Source of the DNA: CAIKMD01 sp963729935
GTDB taxonomy: Bacteria > Pseudomonadota > Alphaproteobacteria > ATCC43930 > CGMCC-115725
Reading direction: 5' to 3'
Assembly: GCA_963729935.1 (NCBI GenBank)
Contig: CAVSPW010000011.1
Coordinates: 1-64,000 of the forward strand
Length of the DNA: 64,000 bases
Shown: piece by piece, positions 49,494-56,571 of the stretch
Position numbering within the stretch: the first letter of the stretch is position 1
Layout of the letters: the number at the start of each line of letters is the position of its first letter
Notes under the pieces: generated by a model
Told to the model about the DNA's origin: nothing
Database searches by the model: none
Seen by the model: the letters and a program-made list of their open reading frames with translations, nothing else
Translations under genes and position numbers: made by a program

Positions 49494-50726
49494 TCAGCGC
49501 AGGAGATCCTGGAGCTTCGCCGCCTTATCGCCGAGCACCGCCGGATCGACCGCCCGGCCGCGCTGAATGAGCATCCGGGCAAAGCGCATGTCGCGGGCGT
49601 TGTTGACGGTCACGGCCGCGACCGGCTTGCCGTCCAGGAGCTGAAACAAGGTGAAGCCCGGATCGCTGGGCTCGCCGCGCCACACCACCCGATCCCAGCG
49701 ATCGGGTGCACCGGCCATTTGCAGATTGATCTCGTATTGGTCGGTCCAGAACCACGGCACTTCGGCAAAGGCATCGCTCCCGCCGGCGATCACCTTGGCC
49801 ACCGCGATGCCTTGATTTTGCGCGTTCTGCCAGGCTTCGAGGCGGATATGCCGGCCGAGCAGCGGATTGAAATGCCGCGTCACGTCGCCGGCCGCGTAGA
49901 TAGCCGGATCGCTGCTGCGCCCGAATTGGTCGACCAGGATGCCGTCGGAGGTCTCGATCCCCGCCGCTTCGGCGAGTTCGCTATTGGGCTGAGCGCCGAT
50001 CCCGATCGCCGCGTAGTCGGCGAGGATCGGGTCGGATCCATCGGCGATGATGCGCAACCCATCGCGCATGTCTTCGATCGCGGTCACTCTCACGCCGGTT
50101 CGAAGATCGACGCCCTCGCGGCGATGAACCGCGCCGAGGAATTCGCCGATCTCGGGTGCGGCCACCCGCGCGAGCGGATGCGGCGCCAGCTCGAGAACGG
50201 TGACGATACCGCCGCGCTTGCGGGCGGTCGCCGCCACTTCGAGGCCGATGAAACCGGCGCCAATCACGGCAAGCCGGGTTCCTTCCTGAAGACGCTCGCG
50301 CAGGGCCAGCGCGTCGTCAATGTCGCGCAAGTAGAAGATGCGCGGTCCCTCGCCGCCGGGAAGCGCCAGGCGCCGTGCGCGCGCGCCCGTCGTCAGGAGG
50401 AGGGCGTCATAGGGGATCGTGCCGCCGGCACCGAGCGCCAGCCTCTGCGCGGCGCGGTCGATCGCGGCGACCGTGGCACCGAGATTCAACTCGATATCCG
50501 CCTCGGCGTAATAGCTCGCCGGGCGCAGAAAGGTTTTTTCGTGCGGGATTGCTCCGGCCAGAAGCTCCTTCGAAAGCGGCGGGCGCTCGTAAGGGGGATA
50601 GGCTTCGCTGCCGATCAAGGTCACGCGGCCGTTGTGCCCGGCGCTGCGCAAGGCTTCGGCGGCGCGACCGCCGGCATGGCCGGCACCGACGATGACGACG
50701 TGCCGCTCTGCGGGGGAGGCGCTCAA
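49494..50726 (-). CDS. FAD/NAD(P)H-dependent ferredoxin reductase (BphA4-like)
   Basis: A 410-residue flavoprotein with two Rossmann folds. The FAD motif GAGHAGGRAAEAL begins near residue 14, ERPPLSKELL is characteristic of oxygenase-coupled ferredoxin reductases, the NAD motif GAGFIGLEVAATA follows near 156, and IYAAGDVTRHF is the second FAD motif. A C-terminal reductase domain completes it. It passes electrons from NAD(P)H to the Rieske ferredoxin encoded downstream. Its start overlaps the stop of the small AsnC-domain gene as ATGA. Confidence 0.93.
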   Translation of the reverse strand: MSASPAERHVVIVGAGHAGGRAAEALRSAGHNGRVTLIGSEAYPPYERPPLSKELLAGAIPHEKTFLRPASYYAEADIELNLGATVAAIDRAAQRLALGAGGTIPYDALLLTTGARARRLALPGGEGPRIFYLRDIDDALALRERLQEGTRLAVIGAGFIGLEVAATARKRGGIVTVLELAPHPLARVAAPEIGEFLGAVHRREGVDLRTGVRVTAIEDMRDGLRIIADGSDPILADYAAIGIGAQPNSELAEAAGIETSDGILVDQFGRSSDPAIYAAGDVTRHFNPLLGRHIRLEAWQNAQNQGIAVAKVIAGGSDAFAEVPWFWTDQYEINLQMAGAPDRWDRVVWRGEPSDPGFTLFQLLDGKPVAAVTVNNARDMRFARMLIQRGRAVDPAVLGDKAAKLQDLLR

Positions 50727-50977
50727 GCCTTGTCCTGCGAAAATGCCTTATAGGCGGTGATGGTGAAGGTGTCGCGCACGCCGGCGAGTTTCTGCAAATG
50801 CTCGACCACGAAGTGACCGGTATCCATGTCGTCGGGCAGGTAGCATTTGACCAGGAGATCGTATTGGCCCGACACCGAATAGACCTCGGAGACGTGCTCC
50901 ACGGTCTCGACGGCGGCTTCGGCAACCTTATAGGCCTTGCCGAGCTCGCATTTCATCATCACGAATATCGTCTTCAT
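50723..50977 (-). CDS. Stand-alone Lrp/AsnC ligand-binding (RAM) domain protein
   Basis: An 84-residue protein equal to the C-terminal RAM domain of Lrp/AsnC regulators, with no DNA-binding helix-turn-helix. It begins MKTIFVMMKCELGKAYKVAE and has VEHVSEVYSVSGQYDLLVKC, the usual G-x-x-D strand. Stand-alone RAM proteins bind amino acids or small acids and form ring oligomers. It is the first gene of the ferredoxin-reductase operon and is translationally coupled to the reductase, which suggests a sensor or effector role in that system. This function is inference. Confidence 0.87.
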   Translation of the reverse strand: MKTIFVMMKCELGKAYKVAEAAVETVEHVSEVYSVSGQYDLLVKCYLPDDMDTGHFVVEHLQKLAGVRDTFTITAYKAFSQDKA

Positions 50978-51076
50978 GGCGCCGCCCTCATTGCCTCCGG
51001 CGCCATCATAATGCGGCGCCGATCCGGCGCCAGCCCTTGCATCAGATCAGGGCTGCGTCCGGCCGGCGGGCCGGGA

Positions 51077-52549
51077 TCAAAGCGGGCGGGCGCGCGTGCG
51101 GCCGAGGAAAGCCGGCATGTGGTCGCCGAAGCCGACGACGCGGCGATCATCCTCGTGTTCTTCGTGGTTTTGTTCTTCGCGGCGCGGCAGTTTGGTGACG
51201 TTGCCGCCGAGCTCCGTCGCCGGGTTCATGGTGATCGGCGCGAAGGCGCGCTCACGCGGTTCGGCGTGCTTGCGCTCGCGCGGTTTCGGTGCTTCGGCGC
51301 GATGCGCTTGCTCGTGATGACGTGGCGTCTCGCGGGGCTCCGCAGTGCGGTGGCTTGGCGTGCTGCCACGTCGTCCGCGTCCGCGCCCGCCGCGTTGCGG
51401 CGCCTCCTCCTGGCTGAGCTCTTGAGGCTCGAGGCCCGGAATGACAACCACCGGAATGGGTTTGCCGATGAGCTGTTGGATCGCCTCGACGAAACGGCCG
51501 TCCTCGGGGGTCGCCAGGGTGAAGGCGCGTCCTTCGCGGCCGGCACGGCCGGTGCGGCCGATGCGGTGAACGTAATCCTCGGCATGGATCGGCACGTCGA
51601 AATTGAAGACATGCGACATGCCTTGGATGTCGAGGCCGCGCGCCGCGACGTCGCTCGCCACGAGCAACCGGATCTCGTCGTTGCGGAAACGCTCGAGCGT
51701 CTCGGTACGCTTCGATTGCGGCATGTCGCCGTGGAGCGCCGCGGCGTCGAAGCCGTCTTTCTTGAGCGAGCGCTGGAGAATGTCGACATCGCGCTTGCGA
51801 TTGCAGAAGATGATCGCGTTTTTCACGTCCTCGCTGCGGATGAGACGGCGCAGCGCGTCGCGCTTCTCGTCGGCCGCGACCACCGCGATCCCCTGCGTGA
51901 CCGTCGCGGCCGGCGAAGCCGGGGGCGCCACCGTGATCTCTTTGGGGTTCATCAGGAAGGCGTCGGCCAGCCGGCGGATCTCGGGCGGCATGGTGGCGGA
52001 GAAGAACAGGGTCTGGCGGATCTTGGACAAGAGTCCGACGATGCGCTCGACATCGGGAATGAAGCCCATATCGAGCATGCGATCGGCTTCGTCGATCACG
52101 AGGATTTTCACGTCCGACAGCAGAATCTTGCCGCGCTCGTAGAGGTCGATCAGCCTTCCGGGCGTCGCGATCAGCACGTCGACGCCGCGGTCGAGCTTGC
52201 GTTCTTGGTCGGTGAAGCTTTCGCCGCCGATCAGCAGCGCCTTCTCGAGCTTGTGATGTTTCCCATAGACCTCGAACGCTTCGGCGACCTGGGCCGCCAG
52301 CTCGCGCGTCGGCTCCAAGATAAGCGAGCGCGGCATTCGCGCGCGGGCGCGCCCGGCAGCGAGAATATCGATCATGGGAAGGGTGAAGGAGGCGGTTTTG
52401 CCGGTGCCGGTCTGGGCGCATCCAAGAACGTCGCGTCCCATCAGCACGTAGGGAATGGCCTGTTCCTGGATGGGGGTCGGGGCCGTATATCCGGTATCCG
52501 CGACCGCCTGCAAAACCTCCGAGGAGAGGCCTAGATCTTTAAAACTCAT
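51077..52549 (-). CDS. rhlE: DEAD-box RNA helicase (RhlE-like)
   Basis: A 490-residue DEAD-box helicase. The Q motif lies near 24-29 (TPIQEQA), Walker A is AQTGTGKT (45-52), DEAD is in VIDEADRMLDMGF, SAT follows, and the C-terminal HRIGRTGRAG motif VI is intact. The C-terminal ~110 residues are Arg/Gly/Glu/His-rich and disordered, as in RhlE. It remodels RNA and assists ribosome maturation or cold adaptation. It is monocistronic; its promoter lies in 52550-52709, where a short GGGC-TTC-GCCC hairpin falls in the 5' leader. Confidence 0.93.
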   Translation of the reverse strand: MSFKDLGLSSEVLQAVADTGYTAPTPIQEQAIPYVLMGRDVLGCAQTGTGKTASFTLPMIDILAAGRARARMPRSLILEPTRELAAQVAEAFEVYGKHHKLEKALLIGGESFTDQERKLDRGVDVLIATPGRLIDLYERGKILLSDVKILVIDEADRMLDMGFIPDVERIVGLLSKIRQTLFFSATMPPEIRRLADAFLMNPKEITVAPPASPAATVTQGIAVVAADEKRDALRRLIRSEDVKNAIIFCNRKRDVDILQRSLKKDGFDAAALHGDMPQSKRTETLERFRNDEIRLLVASDVAARGLDIQGMSHVFNFDVPIHAEDYVHRIGRTGRAGREGRAFTLATPEDGRFVEAIQQLIGKPIPVVVIPGLEPQELSQEEAPQRGGRGRGRRGSTPSHRTAEPRETPRHHEQAHRAEAPKPRERKHAEPRERAFAPITMNPATELGGNVTKLPRREEQNHEEHEDDRRVVGFGDHMPAFLGRTRARPL

Positions 52550-52709
52550 CCGTCGTCGTACTTTTCTCGTTCATTGTTGAAATTGGACTTCACCCTTTAT
52601 TTGGGCTTCGCCCCGCGAAAGTCAAACGATTTCGGCTCGCGGCACGCATGGCGGCCATGACCGTCGTGACCGCTCTATGCGCCACAGGGTTGCGGAGTAT
52701 GATTAAGCG

Positions 52710-53411
52710 ATGATTAACAAGACACCTTTGGTGCTGCTGCCCGGCCTGTTATGCGATGCAGCGCTTTGGCGCGGCCCGGTCGAGGAACTGGCGGATATCG
52801 CCGAACCCTGGATCGCCGATCTCACCCGTGACGATTCGATGACGGCGATGGCGCACCGCGTGCTTGGCGAAGCACCGCCCCAATTTGCTCTCGCCGGGCT
52901 TTCCATGGGCGGGTACGTGGCGCAAGAAATCATGCGCCAGGCGCCCGGCCGGGTTTCGCGCTTGGCATTGCTCGATACTAGCGCTCGCGCCGACACGGCG
53001 GAGCAGACGGTCCGCCGACGCGGCCTCATCGAATTGGCGGAACGGGGCGAGTTCCGCGGCGTGACGCCCCGGCTGCTGCCGGTCTTCCTTCACCCGGATC
53101 GGTTGGATGACAAGCCCCTGATCGCGTCGGTGACGGCCATGGCCGAGCGCGTCGGCAAGGACGCCTTCCTGCGTCAGCAGCGCGCCATCATGGGCCGGAT
53201 CGACGGCCGGGCGAGCCTCGGCGCCATCAAATGTCCGACCCTCGTCCTCTGCGGGCGGGAGGACCAGCTTACGCCGCTCGAGCTGCATGAGGAGATCGCG
53301 GGGCTGATCCGCGGGGCCCGGCTCGCGGTCGTCGAAGAATGCGGGCATCTTTCAACCATGGAGCGGCCCTGGGAGGTCGGCGTTTTTCTTCGGCAGTGGT
53401 TGACCGATTGA
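52710..53411 (+). CDS. Alpha/beta hydrolase
   Basis: A 233-residue serine hydrolase of the abhydrolase_1 type. It starts PLVLLPGLLCDAALW, has the nucleophile elbow LSMGGYVAQEI (Ser of G-L-S-M-G-G near residue 67), the acid in LVLCGREDQLTPL and the histidine in VEECGHLSTME. The pattern is close to 3-oxoadipate enol-lactonase-like and carboxylesterase-like hydrolases, but the substrate is open. Ribosome binding is weak: GGAG sits twelve bases before the ATG. It converges on the orphan binding-protein genes. Confidence 0.85.
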   Translation: MINKTPLVLLPGLLCDAALWRGPVEELADIAEPWIADLTRDDSMTAMAHRVLGEAPPQFALAGLSMGGYVAQEIMRQAPGRVSRLALLDTSARADTAEQTVRRRGLIELAERGEFRGVTPRLLPVFLHPDRLDDKPLIASVTAMAERVGKDAFLRQQRAIMGRIDGRASLGAIKCPTLVLCGREDQLTPLELHEEIAGLIRGARLAVVEECGHLSTMERPWEVGVFLRQWLTD

Positions 53412-53457
53412 GCCCGCAGGCGCAGGCCCGCTCTCGGCTTCCGTCCCTTGGGTTCGC

Positions 53458-54468
53458 TTATTTTTTTCTCTTATCCGCCGCCTCGATATAGCTGAGATCG
53501 AGATATTTCGAGACGTCGAGATGGGTCTTGAGCACGCCCATCTTCTGCGCCATGTCGACATTGGCCTGAAGCGCCTTGAGGTCGGGGAGACCCTTCGGAT
53601 CGCGATAGAAATCATTGTGGTTGAAGGTGAATTTATCCATCCGTTCCGGCGGCTGCTTCATGAATCCCGACACGATCTTGAGCATCTCCGAGCGGTTGGC
53701 CGGATCGAGGTACCAGTGCAGGATGCGCAGATAGTCTTCAAGGAAATCGACGACGGCGCCGCGGTTCTTCTCGAGGAACGGGCCGCGCGCCGCCCAGATC
53801 GTCATCTGCGTCACGCCGCCGTCCACCGCATCGCGTTGCGTGTAAAGCGTGCGCGCCTTGTCCACCAGCTCGGGATCGAGCGCGAACGGATTGATCGCGG
53901 TGATGAGATCCGCCTTGTGCTCGATGAGGATCGATTTCATGTTGGGAAAGGCCGCCTCGATGACGGTGTAGTCCTTCTTCGTCTCGAGATGATGCTTGTA
54001 GGGCATGTACTCCATCGCGACGTCGATCCCGCTGCCGATGGCGTTGGTGGCGAGCACCTTGCCCTTCAGGTCGTCGACGGTCTTGATTGGGCCATCTTTC
54101 AGCACCATGAATTGATTGGAATGCCATCCCGGCACGCCGTCGCGAAATTCATCGGCGATGATCTTGAGATCGCTCATGCGCGCATTGGTGACCGCAAGAC
54201 CGAGCGTCGAATAGGCGAGCGGGACGAGCTCGACCTCCCCGGCGGCGAGCGCCGTGATCATCGGCGGCGTGCCTTGAAAGTGCATCGCCTCGAAGCTGTA
54301 GGATTTGTCCCAATGCTTGGCGACATCCTTCTTGAATGCGAGGATCGACGGCAGTTCGCCCGGAGCCGCAACCCAGCCCACGCGAAGCTTCAACGGCTCG
54401 GCTTGTGCTGCGGCGGAACCGATGATTGCTCCCGCCAGAACCCAGGCGCTCACATATCGTAGTTTCAT
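53458..54468 (-). CDS. NitT/TauT (SsuA/THI5-like) solute-binding protein, orphan copy 1
   Basis: A 336-residue periplasmic binding protein. Residues 1-23 are a Sec signal (AWVLAGAIIGSAAAQA). The NMT1/SsuA-type body begins LKLRVGWVAAPGELPSILAF and contains AAGEVELVPLAYSTLGLAV and PIKTVDDLKGKVLATNAIG. GGAGG precedes ATG 54468. It is last of three tandem paralogues separated by 16 bp each. No permease or ATPase of this class is in the window. Ligands of the family include sulfonates, nitrate, taurine and aromatic or pyrimidine compounds. Confidence 0.9.
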   Translation of the reverse strand: MKLRYVSAWVLAGAIIGSAAAQAEPLKLRVGWVAAPGELPSILAFKKDVAKHWDKSYSFEAMHFQGTPPMITALAAGEVELVPLAYSTLGLAVTNARMSDLKIIADEFRDGVPGWHSNQFMVLKDGPIKTVDDLKGKVLATNAIGSGIDVAMEYMPYKHHLETKKDYTVIEAAFPNMKSILIEHKADLITAINPFALDPELVDKARTLYTQRDAVDGGVTQMTIWAARGPFLEKNRGAVVDFLEDYLRILHWYLDPANRSEMLKIVSGFMKQPPERMDKFTFNHNDFYRDPKGLPDLKALQANVDMAQKMGVLKTHLDVSKYLDLSYIEAADKRKK

Positions 54469-54484
54469 CTCTTGCCTCCGTTGC

Positions 54485-55495
54485 TCAATGGATTCGTTTA
54501 ACGGCTTCGTCGACGAGGCTCGTGTCCGCAAAATGCGCGACGTCGATATGCGTCTTTTGGATGCCCAATTGCTGCTGAATATCGAGGTTATTCTGAAGCG
54601 CCGCCAAATTCGGACGGTGATCGGGATCGCGGTAAAGATCCTTGTGCGTGAATACCCAGCTCGAGAGCCCCTGCGGCGGCAATTTGGTGAAGTCGGAGAC
54701 GATTTTCACGGCCTCGTCGTGGTTCTTCGGGTCGAGGAACCAGCGCAACGAACGGATCCAATCTTCGGTGAAATCGACGAGCGCCGCGTGATTCTTGTCG
54801 ATAAAGCCTTTGCGCGCGGCGTCGAAGATGAACTCGGTCGTGCCGACCGCATCCTTCGCCGTGAAGAGGGTCCGCACAGTGCCCTTGGCCTCGGCGATGA
54901 AGCTGAAGGGCGGCACCGCGCTCACGAGATCGGCCTTATGCTCCGAGAGCATGGGCAGCATGGCCGAAAACGGACCTTCGATGATCGTGACGTCGCGCTT
55001 GTCGTCGATGTGATGTTTTCGCAGCATCGCCCGGATCGCCACGTCGAGGCCGCCGCCGATCGCGTTCGAAGCCAGAACCTTGCCCTTCAGGTCGTCGACG
55101 GTCTTGATCGGGCTGTCCTTCAGCACAATGAACTGGCTGCTGTGCCAGCCGTCGACGCCATCCTGGTTCTCGTCGCCGATCACGCGAATGTCGGTGATCT
55201 TCGCGTTCTCGATCATCGAGGCAAAGGACGAGGCCGCGAGGGTCGCGATGTCGAGGTCGCCGGAGGCCAGCGCGGTGATCTCCGGCGCCGACCCCGCGAA
55301 ATGAACGGGTTCCATCGTGTAGCTCTGGCCGTAATGCTTCAACAGCTCTTTCTTGCTGAAGATGATCGGCGCCATGGCGGTCGGCGTGTTGCTCCAACCG
55401 GCGCGGATCTTGAGCGGTTCGCCGGCGCGTGCCGCACCCGCGATCGCGCCGAGGGCCGCGAGGCCGACGACGGCGCTTTTGACGTACTTCTTCAT
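54485..55495 (-). CDS. NitT/TauT (SsuA/THI5-like) solute-binding protein, orphan copy 2
   Basis: A 336-residue paralogue of its two neighbours. The signal peptide is VVGLAALGAIAGAARA (mature start near 25). The body has LKIRAGWSNTPTAMAPIIF, ALASGDLDIATLAASSFASM, PIKTVDDLKGKVLASNAIGG and the helix VDFTEDWIRSLRWFLDPKN shared by all three. The middle position in the array and 16-bp spacing on both sides indicate one transcript. The binding-cleft residues differ from copies 1 and 3, so ligand ranges may have diverged. Confidence 0.9.
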   Translation of the reverse strand: MKKYVKSAVVGLAALGAIAGAARAGEPLKIRAGWSNTPTAMAPIIFSKKELLKHYGQSYTMEPVHFAGSAPEITALASGDLDIATLAASSFASMIENAKITDIRVIGDENQDGVDGWHSSQFIVLKDSPIKTVDDLKGKVLASNAIGGGLDVAIRAMLRKHHIDDKRDVTIIEGPFSAMLPMLSEHKADLVSAVPPFSFIAEAKGTVRTLFTAKDAVGTTEFIFDAARKGFIDKNHAALVDFTEDWIRSLRWFLDPKNHDEAVKIVSDFTKLPPQGLSSWVFTHKDLYRDPDHRPNLAALQNNLDIQQQLGIQKTHIDVAHFADTSLVDEAVKRIH

Positions 55496-55511
55496 GGGCT
55501 GTTCCCTTTGT

Positions 55512-56519
55512 TCATTTCAACCGCCTCGCTGCTTCTGCGACGAAGCTCAGATCGGCGTATTTCTTGACGTCAACTTCGCCCTTGATGATGCCCAGCGCGC
55601 GAAGCGTATCGACGTTCCGTTGCAGGGCATCGAGATCCGGCAGGCCGTCGCGATCGTAGTAGAAATCGTTCTTCGAATAGAGATAGGCGTCGAGCCGCGC
55701 CACGGGCTGTTTCGTCACGCGCGCGACCATCGCGATGGCTTGGGCGCGGTTGGCGGGATCATGAAACCAGCGGAAGCTCGCGAGCATGTCTTCGAAGAAA
55801 TCTTCGAGCGCCGCGCGGTTCTTCTCGATGAACCCCGCGCGGGCCGCCATCATGATCATTTGGGTCCGGCCGACGGCATCGCGCTGTGTGAACAGGGCGT
55901 GGGCGTTGGCGCGCATGTCGGGCTCGATGGAGAAGGGCATCGAACCGATGACGAGATCGGATTTGCGCTCGAGCAGCATGACGCTCATATGGGCGAAATC
56001 CGACTCGATGACGGTGTAGTCGCGCTTGTCCTCGAGATGATGCTGGCGCAGCATCGAGCGCATTGCCACGTCATAGGCACCGCCGAAGGCGTTGCTGGCT
56101 ACGACCTTGCCCTTCAAATCCTCGATCGTCTTGATGCCGCTGTCGTTGCGCACCATGAAAGGCGTGCTGAGATGGCCGTCGACGCCATCTTGGAATCCGT
56201 CGGCGACGATGCGAATGTCTTCCATCTTGGCGTTGAGTACCGCGAGCGCGAGAGTCGAATAGGCGATCGTCGCGATGTCGATCTCGTTGCCGGCGAGAGC
56301 GGTGAGCTGAGGTGCCGTTCCCCGGAAGTGGTGTGGGTCGAGGATATAGGAGGTGCCGAAATGCCTCAGCAGCTCCTTCTTTTCAAGAAGCAGCGGCGAA
56401 TAGCCGGAGGTTGCCACGACCCAGCCGGTTCTGATGGTCAAGGGTTCCGCCGCGGACGCAATGGGCACGGCAAGCGTGGCGCTCAACAAGATTGCCAACG
56501 GCAAGATGCGCGATCGCAT
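55512..56519 (-). CDS. NitT/TauT (SsuA/THI5-like) solute-binding protein, orphan copy 3
   Basis: A 335-residue paralogue, first of the three-gene array, 52 bp after parE on the same strand. The signal peptide ends PIASAAE near residue 24. The body has LTIRTGWVVATSGYSPLLL, ALAGNEIDIATIAYSTLALAV, GIKTIEDLKGKVVASNAFGG and LEDFFEDMLASFRWFHDPAN. GGGGAAA precedes ATG 56519; the longer open frame upstream is rejected. A small inverted repeat (GCCCCA...TGGGGC) lies just upstream. Confidence 0.9.
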   Translation of the reverse strand: MRSRILPLAILLSATLAVPIASAAEPLTIRTGWVVATSGYSPLLLEKKELLRHFGTSYILDPHHFRGTAPQLTALAGNEIDIATIAYSTLALAVLNAKMEDIRIVADGFQDGVDGHLSTPFMVRNDSGIKTIEDLKGKVVASNAFGGAYDVAMRSMLRQHHLEDKRDYTVIESDFAHMSVMLLERKSDLVIGSMPFSIEPDMRANAHALFTQRDAVGRTQMIMMAARAGFIEKNRAALEDFFEDMLASFRWFHDPANRAQAIAMVARVTKQPVARLDAYLYSKNDFYYDRDGLPDLDALQRNVDTLRALGIIKGEVDVKKYADLSFVAEAARRLK

Positions 56520-56533
56520 GGCATTTCCCCCTG

Positions 56534-56553
56534 GCCCCAAAATACCATGGGGC
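56534..56553. repeat. Short inverted repeat between parE and the binding-protein array
   Basis: Arms GCCCCA (56534-56539) and TGGGGC (56548-56553) with an eight-base loop, located between the parE stop and the start of binding-protein copy 3. It could be a weak terminator or attenuator; there is no T tract. Confidence 0.3.
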
Positions 56554-56571
56554 GCCGCGGCGTGCATTACC

